Shown: positions 1 through 7,582 of the stretch, piece after piece
How the letters are laid out: every line of letters begins with the position of its first letter
Numbering within the stretch: position 1 is the stretch's first letter
Assembly (NCBI GenBank): GCA_964250225.1
Contig: CAXUEY010000009.1
Span: 1-64,000, forward strand
Direction: 5' to 3'
Source of the DNA: Paraktedonobacter sp964250225
GTDB taxonomy: Bacteria > Chloroflexota > Ktedonobacteria > Ktedonobacterales > Ktedonobacteraceae
DNA length: 64,000 nt
Position numbers and translations under genes: made by a program
Notes under the pieces: generated by a model
What the model was told of the DNA's origin: nothing
Seen by the model: the letters and a program-made list of their open reading frames with translations, nothing else
Database searches by the model: none

Positions 1-95
1 ATCTCAGCGGGGGCCAGTTTGCCGGTGGCCACGTAGTCCATAAATAAAAGCGGCGTGGCTTTTTGCGTCAACAGGTCGTTAATCGAATGGTTGAT
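1..95 (-). CDS. purM: PurM (AIR synthetase) continuation in shifted frame, cut by window edge
   Basis: Read on the minus strand from base 95, the frame gives INHSINDLLTQKATPLLFMD and continues YVATGKLAPAE to the window edge. This is the conserved PurM stretch that normally follows G-[IV]-G-Y-D in the upstream ORF. About two bases appear to be missing (or one extra) around 94-98 compared with the usual D-[IV]-[IV]-N-H. Either a real frameshift mutation or a consensus error explains it. The rest of PurM lies outside the window. Confidence 0.7.
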   Translation of the reverse strand, partial: MNHSINDLLTQKATPLLFMDYVATGKLAPAE

Positions 96-1242
96 GATCG
101 TAGCCAATGCCCTCGAAGCGCCCGGTCTGCGAGGCCAGCAGCGTTTTGGTGCCGACCCCATCGGTGGAGGCGACCATTGCCGGCTGGTGCATCCCTTTGA
201 GCGCCGTGGCCAGAAAGACGCCCGCGAACGCGCCCATGCCCGCCTGCACCTCCGGGCCATGCGTCGCGCGCACGTCGTCTTTAATCAACTCCAGCACGGT
301 ATCGGCGGCGGCGATATCTACACCGCTGGAACTGTAGGAAACTGGTCCCTTATCCAGAGCGAGCACAGAGCTTGAGCGCTCTTTTGTTCGCTCGCTCTGA
401 GAGGAGACTGGCGCGTGAAGAAACTGCTCCTGTACGTAGTTGTACGCGTTTTGAAAGATCAGCAGCCCATCGCCGGGTCCATCGACGTTGCGGTTCTGGG
501 GATGCAGAATGGCTTTCAGAAAGCGATCCGGGTGCGGCATCATGCCCAGCACAGTGCCGCGCCTGTTGCACACACCCGCGATCTGGCCCATAGAGCCGTT
601 GGGGTTGGCCGGATAGGGCAACTCCTGCTCTGACAAAGTGGGCGTGGCAGGTGAGGGTGCAGCCTGCCGCGTACTTCTAGTATACACTAGCGCCGCCTGG
701 CCGCTTGCTTGCAACTGCGCCAGTTCGTCCGGGTTGGCGAGCACAAACTGCCCCTCGCCATGTCCAACCGGCAGTTCAAGAGGCCGCTCGAAGCCGCGCG
801 TGAAGATGCAGGGGCCGGGCGTGGCTGCGAGTGCGACCCAGCGACATTCGTAGTGCGCGGACGCATTGTCGGTCAGCGTGGCGCTCAGGGTTGTGGCGCT
901 CTCCTCGAAAGAACCGGGCAGCAGACCGGCGCGCACCAGCGTCTGGAAGCCGTTGCAGATGCCCAGCACAGGCCGACCCTCGTCCACAAACTGGCGCAAC
1001 TCCCGCGCTAAATGGACGCTCATATTCTTCGCCAACAGCGTGCCAGCCCCCAGGTCGTCGCCATACGAGAAGCCGCCAGGGATCACCAGAAAATGGTAAT
1101 CCAGTAGCTTCTGGGGCTGTTTCAGCAGTTGATTGATATGCAGCAAGTCGGTCTCGAAACCAACCTGACGGCAGGCATAGGCCGTTTCGCGATCACAGTT
1201 AATGCCTGGAGCGCGCAGCACTAAGGCGCGAGCTGTGCTCAT
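79..1242 (-). CDS. purQ: PurQ fused to the N-terminus of PurM (frameshifted)
   Basis: Residues 1 to about 285 are the glutaminase subunit of phosphoribosylformylglycinamidine synthase, which supplies ammonia to PurL in purine synthesis. The class I amidotransferase nucleophile motif GICNGFQ and the HGEGQF segment are visible. From about residue 303 (YSSSGVDIAAADTV) the same frame continues into the start of AIR synthetase (PurM), through the STDGVGTK motif, with no stop between, so this looks like a PurQ-PurM fusion. The frame then breaks at GIGYD and stops at 79, while the PurM match resumes in another frame (bases 1-95). The start codon overlaps the purL stop as ATGA, indicating translational coupling. 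A GTG near the linker could be a separate PurM start, but PurQ would then lack a stop. PurQ identity is secure; fusion and frameshift could partly be assembly error. Confidence 0.85.
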   Translation of the reverse strand: MSTARALVLRAPGINCDRETAYACRQVGFETDLLHINQLLKQPQKLLDYHFLVIPGGFSYGDDLGAGTLLAKNMSVHLARELRQFVDEGRPVLGICNGFQTLVRAGLLPGSFEESATTLSATLTDNASAHYECRWVALAATPGPCIFTRGFERPLELPVGHGEGQFVLANPDELAQLQASGQAALVYTRSTRQAAPSPATPTLSEQELPYPANPNGSMGQIAGVCNRRGTVLGMMPHPDRFLKAILHPQNRNVDGPGDGLLIFQNAYNYVQEQFLHAPVSSQSERTKERSSSVLALDKGPVSYSSSGVDIAAADTVLELIKDDVRATHGPEVQAGMGAFAGVFLATALKGMHQPAMVASTDGVGTKTLLASQTGRFEGIGYDHQPFD

Positions 1243-4200
1243 GCTTTTCTTCCTTTCTGCTCTGACGCATCCAATGGCGCTCCAGAAGTTGGCCGAAGTG
1301 GATCAGAGATTTCCCTTTTCCAGGCTGCTTGCAGAGTCGAGATGGGCAGGTCCACCAGCGTGTGTGTATCCTGGCGTATGACCAGGTAGTCAGCCTGCGT
1401 CACGCTGCCGATGCAGGCAAAATCGTTGACCTCGAACTGATGCAGGAAACGCTCAAAGGTCGCCTGCTGTTCCGGGGCCACTTCAACCAGAAAACGCGTG
1501 GCCGATTCGCTAAAGAGCAGGGTCATGGCCAGTTCAGCGTTCGCCTGGAGATCGTGCGGGATCTTCGCCAGATTCAGGTCCAGGCCCGGCTGACCGGCCA
1601 GGGCCATTTCAGCGGCAGCCACAGCCAGGCCGCCTTCGGAAAGGTCGTGGCAGGCCTGTACAATCCCGGCGCGAATGGCCGAGCCAAGTGTGCGCATGGT
1701 CACGCGAGCCTGCGCGAACTGCACGCGTGGCAGATTGGTCTGGGAGAAGCGCTGCTCAAACTGGGCGCGGTCCAGTAGCGTGGCGTAATGCGAGCCGAGC
1801 AGCTCATCGTGGGTCGCACCGACCTGGTAGAGCAGATTGCCCGGCGTTTTCAACGACATATCGATGGTGGCCGCGGCGTCGTTGATCGTGCCAAACGCCG
1901 AGATGACCAGCGTGGGAATGACCGGCAGGCGCTGGTCTTTGGCGCGATACTCGTTGTTCAGGCTGTCTTTGCCGGAGACAAAGGGCGTGCCGAAGCCAAT
2001 TGAGGCGTCGTAGCAACCCTTGACCGCGCGCACCAGACTGCCCAGTTGCGCGGGATCGGCGGGATTGCCCCAACAGAAATTATCCAGGATCGCCGCGTGC
2101 TCGATATCGCCACCCACCGCCGTCAGGTTGCGCAGGGCCTCGTCCACCGCGCAGGCCGCCATATGATAGGGATCGACCAGGCTGTAGAGCGGGTTAACGC
2201 CGTTAGAGAGCACGATGCCAGCGCTGCTCGGCTCATCGAGAATGGGCTGCAAGACTGCTGCGTCTCCAGGACCATTGCCAGCGCTGCCCACCAGCGGCTT
2301 GAGCACGGTTGACCCCTGAACCTCGTGGTCGTAGCAGCGCACAATCTCCTCTTTCGAGGCAATCGTGGGATGGCTGAGCAGGGCGAGCAGAGCATTGGTT
2401 GCATCGAGTTCGCGCTGTGGGCTGGCTGGTGCGGTCCGTGAGCTGACGCGCTGCATCTGGGCCACGTAGGTCGCGATCTCATCGGCGGTGGGAGCCTGCC
2501 AGGTCGCGTCCAGTGTGCGGTCAGGGCGGCCATCGTGCAGGAAGGCCATCTCCAGGTCGGCCACCACCTCGCCATGATAGGCCACTTTCAACCGTTTGTC
2601 GCCGGTGAAAGTGCCGAGGATGCTCACCTCAACCTCCTCAATCTCGCAGATCTCCAGTAGCGCGTTGAGTTTTTCTGGCGGGACCGCCAGGACCATACGC
2701 TCCTGAGCCTCAGAGAGCCAGATTTCCCAGGGGGCAAGTCCCTGATATTTCAGGGGGGCCTTTGAGAGTTCCACCTGCACGCCAATTTCCGCGCCCATCT
2801 CGCCCACAGCCGAGGAGAAGCCGCCCGCGCCACAATCGGTGATCGCGCTATAAAGTCCGAGATCGCGCGCTTGCAGAATCGCGTCGGTGACCTTCTTCTC
2901 GGTAATTGGCGCGCCGATCTGCACGGCTGTCCCGGCCTGGGCGTTGATCTCGCTACTCATCTCGCCGGACGAGAAGGTCGCGCCGTGGATACCATCGCGT
3001 CCTGTGCGTCCGCCCAGCGCCACCACCAGGTCGCCAGGTCGCGCCTCGCGTGGATGGCTGCCGTGTGGCAACAGGCCGAGGCAGCCGCAGAAGACCAGCG
3101 GATTGTAGAGATAGCCAGGATGGTAGAGCACCGCGCCATTGACCGTGGGAATGCCCATCTTATTGCCATAGTCGCGCACTCCATTAACCACGCCATCGGC
3201 TACGCGACGCGGTGCGAGTATGCCAGCGGGCAAGGTTTCAACATCGCTATCGGGCGGGCCGAAGCAGAGGATATCCGTGCAGGCAATTGGCTGTGCCGAG
3301 ACCCCCAGCACATCGCGGATCACGCCACCCACACCAGTGTTGGCTCCACCAAAGGGTTCGATAGCCGAAGGATGGTTATGCGTCTCTACTTTGAAGGCAA
3401 TATCGTGCGTCTCCGTGAAGGTGATGATGCCAGCATTGTCGCTAAAGGCCGAGACCACCCAGGGGCGCGCAACCTCGCGTGTGGCACGCATAATATACCG
3501 CTTGAGCAGATTGCGGATCGTCTCTTCGTGCTCGACTTTGCCCGCGCCATCCAGTTCGCGATACTTGATCGTCGCGCGAAACGTCTTATGGGAACAGTGC
3601 TCGGACCAGGTCTGGGCCAGCGTCTCCAGTTCGACATCGGTGGGTTCGCGGCCCAGTTCGCGGAAATAGTTCTGGATCGTACACATCTCGTCGAGGTTCA
3701 GCGCCAGCAGGCCGCCTTTGCTCAGCTCAAGTAGCGCCTCACCGGACATCCTGGTCAGTGGCACGCGCGCCACATGATCCAGCTGCTCTGCCTGCGCCTC
3801 ATCCTGACTTGCCAGCGCCGGAGCTGCCTCGAACGGCTCCTGCTGAACGCCAACACCGTGCAACGTATACTGCTGGATAACGGGATTATACAGCAGAGAC
3901 TCAGCGATCAGGCGCACCTCAGCAGAATGCAGGCGCCTATCGAGCACGAAACGCCGACCCGTCTCCACATGTGCAATCTCCGTAATGCCGAGTAGATGCG
4001 CGCCCGTAATCACACTCTCGGCCAGAGTATCCGTCACGCCAGGATGGAAAAACACATCCACCACATGGTCCGCATCCGCCGCCGCAGCTGCCCGGAAGAT
4101 CCGCGCCTCCTGCACCACGGGATCGACCAGCAACTGACGAGTCAATTGATCGATCTGAGAGGGGACAAGAGTGCCGGTAATCTGGTAAAGTTGGGCGGTG

Positions 4201-4349
4201 TGGAGGGTAAGGAGAGACTGGCTGGCGGTGATTACACTGAGAGAGGGTAACTGGTGCGCTGGTAAATGTTGTACCTCGCCGGTCAGTTTGCGCGCCTGTA
4301 AGTCATGTTGACTCGAAACTGCCCGGACTTCGATAAAATAAAAATTCAC
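1239..4349 (-). CDS. purL: PurL with N-terminal PurS-like region (FGAM synthase)
   Basis: Phosphoribosylformylglycinamidine synthase, the ATP-dependent step converting FGAR to FGAM. At 1036 residues it is longer than the usual small PurL (about 740) and shorter than the large proteobacterial form. The extra N-terminal 200 residues contain PurS-like segments (VDVFFHPGVTDTLAES, and the VETGRRFVL strand). The catalytic part shows ETHNHPSAIEPFGGANTG and IRDVLG near residue 330, and the second half (FVSGKDSLNNEY, DLSEGGLAVAAAEMA) is intact. The start is GTG at 4349 behind AAAGGAATC. It overlaps the following purQ by 4 bases, so this is a purSL-purQ-purM operon. Large antisense ORFs across it are shadows. 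Confidence 0.95.
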   Translation of the reverse strand: MNFYFIEVRAVSSQHDLQARKLTGEVQHLPAHQLPSLSVITASQSLLTLHTAQLYQITGTLVPSQIDQLTRQLLVDPVVQEARIFRAAAAADADHVVDVFFHPGVTDTLAESVITGAHLLGITEIAHVETGRRFVLDRRLHSAEVRLIAESLLYNPVIQQYTLHGVGVQQEPFEAAPALASQDEAQAEQLDHVARVPLTRMSGEALLELSKGGLLALNLDEMCTIQNYFRELGREPTDVELETLAQTWSEHCSHKTFRATIKYRELDGAGKVEHEETIRNLLKRYIMRATREVARPWVVSAFSDNAGIITFTETHDIAFKVETHNHPSAIEPFGGANTGVGGVIRDVLGVSAQPIACTDILCFGPPDSDVETLPAGILAPRRVADGVVNGVRDYGNKMGIPTVNGAVLYHPGYLYNPLVFCGCLGLLPHGSHPREARPGDLVVALGGRTGRDGIHGATFSSGEMSSEINAQAGTAVQIGAPITEKKVTDAILQARDLGLYSAITDCGAGGFSSAVGEMGAEIGVQVELSKAPLKYQGLAPWEIWLSEAQERMVLAVPPEKLNALLEICEIEEVEVSILGTFTGDKRLKVAYHGEVVADLEMAFLHDGRPDRTLDATWQAPTADEIATYVAQMQRVSSRTAPASPQRELDATNALLALLSHPTIASKEEIVRCYDHEVQGSTVLKPLVGSAGNGPGDAAVLQPILDEPSSAGIVLSNGVNPLYSLVDPYHMAACAVDEALRNLTAVGGDIEHAAILDNFCWGNPADPAQLGSLVRAVKGCYDASIGFGTPFVSGKDSLNNEYRAKDQRLPVIPTLVISAFGTINDAAATIDMSLKTPGNLLYQVGATHDELLGSHYATLLDRAQFEQRFSQTNLPRVQFAQARVTMRTLGSAIRAGIVQACHDLSEGGLAVAAAEMALAGQPGLDLNLAKIPHDLQANAELAMTLLFSESATRFLVEVAPEQQATFERFLHQFEVNDFACIGSVTQADYLVIRQDTHTLVDLPISTLQAAWKREISDPLRPTSGAPLDASEQKGRKA

Positions 4350-4551
4350 GATTCCTTTGTCCTGTGGGCTAGGGAGTTTGTTTGTAACTATTCCGTTGGT
4401 TGGAACAGGGGTATTGTATCACCTGGTTTTGGGTGATCGCAAGGAAGGGCTATAGTTCTGTTGAAAAACCTGCTGCTCGCCTAAAGATGTAGACTTTACA
4501 CTGGTCTGGGCGCTTATCGCTCACGAACAGCTAAGGTAGCAAGGCTTGCTC

Positions 4552-4580
4552 TTGCAAAAAACCAGCCATAATGATATACT
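4552..4580 (+). promoter_or_regulatory. Sigma-70-type promoter ahead of the DinB leader
   Basis: A TTGCAA -35 box (4552-4557), a 17-base spacer and a TATACT -10 box (4575-4580). Transcription would begin near 4587, giving a leader of about 220 bases before the DinB-like gene at 4809. The same two hexamers and spacing recur at 53879-53907. Confidence 0.65.
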
Positions 4581-4617
4581 CAACCTATCGAAAGACGTTT
4601 TTTCAAAAACGGGAAAG

Positions 4618-4710
4618 GAGGTGCATATCATGAACAACACGCTCAACCCAAAGAGGCTATGCACCTCAGCAGATCTACGCGTGACAGGCTAAATTTCACC
4701 TCAGGTGCAT
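4618..4710 (+). promoter_or_regulatory. Alternative hairpins (attenuator-like leader)
   Basis: Segment 1, GAGGTGCATA (4618-4627), pairs perfectly with segment 2, TATGCACCTC (4658-4667). Segment 2 can instead pair for 8 bp with segment 3, AGGTGCAT (4703-4710). Segment 1 contains the Shine-Dalgarno of the 20-codon ORF, so the 1:2 stem would hide it. Segment 3 also sits in CACCTCAGGTG (4698-4708), which can fold on itself. Mutually exclusive stems over a short ORF are the hallmark of attenuation. No U-tract terminator is evident, so translational control is the likelier mode. Confidence 0.4.
4630..4692 (+). CDS. Possible 20-aa leader peptide
   Basis: ATG at 4630 follows a very strong ribosome-binding site (AAAGGAGG, 4614-4621) and encodes 20 residues (MNNTLNPKRLCTSADLRVTG) before TAA. 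It lies inside the leader of the DinB-like gene, and its ribosome-binding site is one arm of a perfect 10-bp inverted repeat. No run of a single amino acid is present, so what the ribosome might sense is not obvious. It is too short to recognise by homology. It may be a regulatory leader peptide like those of translational attenuators, or chance. Confidence 0.4.
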   Translation: MNNTLNPKRLCTSADLRVTG

Positions 4711-4808
4711 CTTCTCCACTTTTTCAGGCCCTTCATACACACCATGCCGGGGTAGTGTTTGCCCTGTGCCTTATGCTGTTGCAAGCAAGAAGAAAGCGAA
4801 GAATACCC

Positions 4809-5522
4809 ATGACCACCTATGCTTTTAAACCCGTGTTGCTCGATCTTTTACGGAAAGCCCAGAGCGAGCAGAATGCCTTTTTTCAGGAGTTGCCCCCTGC
4901 CGAACTGCAGATCGTTGGCGAGCCGGACTTCTGGTCGGCCAAAGACCACGTGGCTCATCTGACCTTCTGGCGTAGGCGCCTTGTCCAGAGGCTCACCGCC
5001 ATCCTGCAAGGTCAGGAGTTGCCACCAGACGCGCAAAGTTATGAGCAACTCAATCCCATCATCTTTGCCGAGCAACGGGAACGTCCCTGGTCCGCTATCC
5101 ACGCTGAATCTGAGCAGGTCTATGCCGAGCTTCTCAAGTTAACCGAGCAACTGAGCGACGATGAGCTGACGCTCCCCGGACGTTTCAATTGGATAAATGA
5201 GGGAGAGCCGCTCTATATCGCCTTCATGGGCAATTGTTACGAACATACCCAGGAGCATCTCACGCAGTATTATCTTGACCGTCACGATCTGCCGCGCGCG
5301 ACCCAGATCCGTGAAGCCTGGGTCGAGAGAGTGATGCAGTCTGCCGCACCGGAAGATCTGAAAGGGACTGTCCTCTACAATCTGGCCTGCTTCTACGCGC
5401 TGCATGGCCAGTTGGAGAAGGCCGCTACTCTCTTAGAAAAGTCACTGGCACTCGCTCCACGCCTCAAAGAGTGGTCGCTGAGCGATCCCGATCTGGACGC
5501 GCTGCACGCTCAATCAGCTTGA
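4809..5522 (+). CDS. DinB/ClbS-like four-helix protein with TPR-like tail
   Basis: 237 residues from ATG 4809 (MTTYAFKPVLLDLL). The frame is open 50 codons further upstream, but that part overlaps the leader and is compositionally unlike the rest. Residues 1-165 have the pattern of the DinB/DfsB (ClbS) superfamily: WSAKDHVAHLTFW early and a late helix NCYEHTQEHLTQYY with histidines placed as in metal-binding DinB proteins. The last 60 residues (VLYNLACFYALHGQLEKAATLLEKSLAL) read as one TPR-like helix pair followed by LSDPDLDAL, a tail common in bacterial TPR proteins. Family members are small metalloproteins of varied or unknown reaction. A second DinB gene follows 70 bases later. Confidence 0.75.
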   Translation: MTTYAFKPVLLDLLRKAQSEQNAFFQELPPAELQIVGEPDFWSAKDHVAHLTFWRRRLVQRLTAILQGQELPPDAQSYEQLNPIIFAEQRERPWSAIHAESEQVYAELLKLTEQLSDDELTLPGRFNWINEGEPLYIAFMGNCYEHTQEHLTQYYLDRHDLPRATQIREAWVERVMQSAAPEDLKGTVLYNLACFYALHGQLEKAATLLEKSLALAPRLKEWSLSDPDLDALHAQSA

Positions 5523-5592
5523 ATGGGTCTTCAAAGACAATGAGTTCAGAAATCAACGACGTTTTTAGCGCACAAGAAATGAGAATATATCC

Positions 5593-6084
5593 ATGACCGA
5601 ACACGCTTTTTCGCTCGCTCCGTTCTACAAAGGCTGGGATGTGTACCAGCAACACCTGGTGCATGTCGTGGCTCCTCTCTCGCCGGAGCAGCTCGACCTG
5701 CGGGTAGCGCCACACCTGCGCTCTGTTGGCGGCATCGCGACCCATATCATTGGAGCACGCGCCGGATGGCTACATTATGTGCTTGGAGAAGGCGGCGAGG
5801 ATCTCGTATCGCTCAACGAACGGGGCAATCCAGACCAGCCAGCCTGGTCCGCAACTGAACTGGTCAAGGGACTGGAAACGACCTGGCAGGTGATCCAGGA
5901 TTGCCTGCAACGTTGGACTGTTGCTGATCTAGAGGAGATTTTCCACGACACTGACGACAATGGTGAGGAAGAGACCTTTACGCGCCAATGGGTCATCTGG
6001 CACCTCATCGAGCACGATGTCCATCATGGTGGAGAGCTTTCGTTCGCGCTTGGCATGCATGGCGTGCCCGCGATTGATCTGTAG
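5593..6084 (+). CDS. DinB family protein
   Basis: 163 residues. Matches the DinB fold: GGIATHIIGARAGWLHY supplies the first histidine and WHLIEHDVHHGGELSFALG the HxxxH pair of a predicted metal site. DinB-type proteins include thiol-dependent transferases (bacillithiol/mycothiol), but no substrate can be assigned. It is a clear paralogue of the gene at 61625, sharing the opening LAPFY-x-GW and the WxxIEHDxHHGGEL segment. The ATG at 5593 has only a weak ribosome-binding site. A 44-bp perfect palindrome lies 13 bases after the stop. Confidence 0.85.
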   Translation: MTEHAFSLAPFYKGWDVYQQHLVHVVAPLSPEQLDLRVAPHLRSVGGIATHIIGARAGWLHYVLGEGGEDLVSLNERGNPDQPAWSATELVKGLETTWQVIQDCLQRWTVADLEEIFHDTDDNGEEETFTRQWVIWHLIEHDVHHGGELSFALGMHGVPAIDL

Positions 6085-6097
6085 AATCACATGGTAT

Positions 6098-6141
6098 AGT
6101 TTGCCCTATTCTTGTCAATATTGACAAGAATAGGGCAAACT
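6098..6141. terminator. 44-bp perfect palindrome between convergent genes
   Basis: Two 22-base arms are exact reverse complements with no loop (centre between 6119 and 6120). It sits between the stop codons of the plus-strand DinB gene (6084) and the minus-strand zinc-ribbon gene (6226). There is no long T-tract on either side, so if it terminates transcription it is not a textbook intrinsic terminator. Confidence 0.6.
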
Positions 6142-6225
6142 TCTTGTTAAAACTATAGCGCTCGTGCAGTAAAAAACAACTGAATTTTAATCTATCAACG
6201 CCTATAGTGCTCTTTAAGAGCCATA

Positions 6226-7341
6226 CTAGCTAGTGGATGTAGAAACCTGTTGTAAGTTCTCTCCACCCGTATTGCCTGCTTCGGTATAGAGTAAACTGCC
6301 ATCGGGCTGGAGTGCCACGGTGACTGCATGACCGGTCGCATGGGAGGTGCTACTTGTTATCACACCATAGGCTGTGGAGCCGACGATGCGTGAAAACACG
6401 ATATGATCCTGGTTGCCATCTATAATATTGCCATGTGCATCAATTGAATCGCAAGGTGGCGATGCGCCCTGATCACACCATTGGTAGGTTCTTGATTCAA
6501 TTGTTGCCTTTCCGTCAACTGGAAAGATCAGAACATCGCCACCACCGTGACCGCCGCTCGTCATTGTCCATGTACCTACAAACATATGGAAGTTGGGAGG
6601 TGATGTTGGGGTTGGCTTGAGAGCAGATGCAGACGTAGCTATTGCTTGCCCCTGATGCTGCCGAATCACCGCCACAGTCCCGACGCTGCCCGCGGCTATG
6701 ACTGCGGTGACAACGAGGCCCACAACTACTTTCGTGACGAGAGTTACTCCCCCTTTAGCAGCGGCCTGCGTGGCCACATGGCGCGCGAGATGTGTCGCCT
6801 TCTTTGCATGAGACGCTCCTGACCGCGCAGCAGATGAAGCATGGGGCGCTCCCTGTTCGTGGGAAGAAGCGCCTGTATGCGTGCTATGAGCATGTTGCAT
6901 GGCTCCGGCGTGGTCCCCTGCATGGGGCGGAGTCGTGTTAGCGGGTTGCGGCGAACCGGGTGTCCCCTGCATGGTCGGCATGTGACCGCTCTGGGGCGTG
7001 CCAGAAAGGGTGGGAATATGGCCAGGCTGAGGGGTACCCTGGATTATCGGGATATGCCCACTGGCAGGCTGCTGGACAACAATTGGCAACGGAGTGAACT
7101 GTTCGGCGCGTTCTCCTTGTGCACTCTCACGCTCACGGCTCGTTACGTCCTGCTCAACGGACTCTCGTGGATGTGCGATCAGGGTGGCAGATGGATCAGC
7201 GTTGGCTGTTATCCTTGTCTCTTGTGGCATAACATCGGTAATCGTGGATGGCTTCGCGGGCAATTCCAGCGAGTGCCCGCATACTCCACAAAATGACGCA
7301 TCTGGAAGCGTCCGCGTGCCGCAAAAACGACAGAAAGTCAT
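6226..7341 (-). CDS. Zinc-ribbon, repeat-linker, single-TM protein
   Basis: 371 residues from ATG 7341 (MTFCRFCGTRTL), chosen because GGAAGGAG lies just upstream. Order: an N-terminal zinc ribbon (CRFCG and CGVCG); a disordered linker with three 12-residue repeats of GH[IM]P-x-x-x-GTP around residues 90-130; a His/Ala/Ser-rich stretch; one membrane helix (VVVGLVVTAVIAAGSVGTVAVI) near residue 215; and an outside domain of about 130 residues (MFVGTWTMTSGGHGGGDVLI onward) resembling a small beta-rich lipocalin-like fold. No enzymatic motif is seen. The same repeat type occurs in the protein at 46331. Function unknown. Confidence 0.75.
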   Translation of the reverse strand: MTFCRFCGTRTLPDASFCGVCGHSLELPAKPSTITDVMPQETRITANADPSATLIAHPRESVEQDVTSRERESAQGERAEQFTPLPIVVQQPASGHIPIIQGTPQPGHIPTLSGTPQSGHMPTMQGTPGSPQPANTTPPHAGDHAGAMQHAHSTHTGASSHEQGAPHASSAARSGASHAKKATHLARHVATQAAAKGGVTLVTKVVVGLVVTAVIAAGSVGTVAVIRQHQGQAIATSASALKPTPTSPPNFHMFVGTWTMTSGGHGGGDVLIFPVDGKATIESRTYQWCDQGASPPCDSIDAHGNIIDGNQDHIVFSRIVGSTAYGVITSSTSHATGHAVTVALQPDGSLLYTEAGNTGGENLQQVSTSTS

Positions 7342-7469
7342 GGATGGTGCTCCTTCCCATGCAAGCATGCAGCGAATTTCTCTTCATACTATAATACATT
7401 ACGCAATGCCCGTTTGAGCTGTGCATTTTCGTAGTCGCGCATAGAAGCATAGATGGAAACCTGAGCTAC

Positions 7470-7569
7470 NNNNNNNNNNNNNNNNNNNNNNNNNNNNNNN
7501 NNNNNNNNNNNNNNNNNNNNNNNNNNNNNNNNNNNNNNNNNNNNNNNNNNNNNNNNNNNNNNNNNNNNN
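7470..7569. other. Assembly gap (100 Ns)
   Basis: Exactly 100 N bases, the conventional placeholder for a scaffold join of unknown length. The flanking genes (zinc-ribbon protein start at 7341, GH57 stop at 7583) are both complete, so genes could be missing between them. Confidence 0.98.
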
Positions 7570-7582
7570 CAAAGGATGATTT

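Noticed and set aside
2871..3734. 287-codon plus-strand ORF
   Set aside because: Entirely antisense to purL, whose protein sequence is conserved here; composition is that of a shadow frame with no ribosome-binding site.
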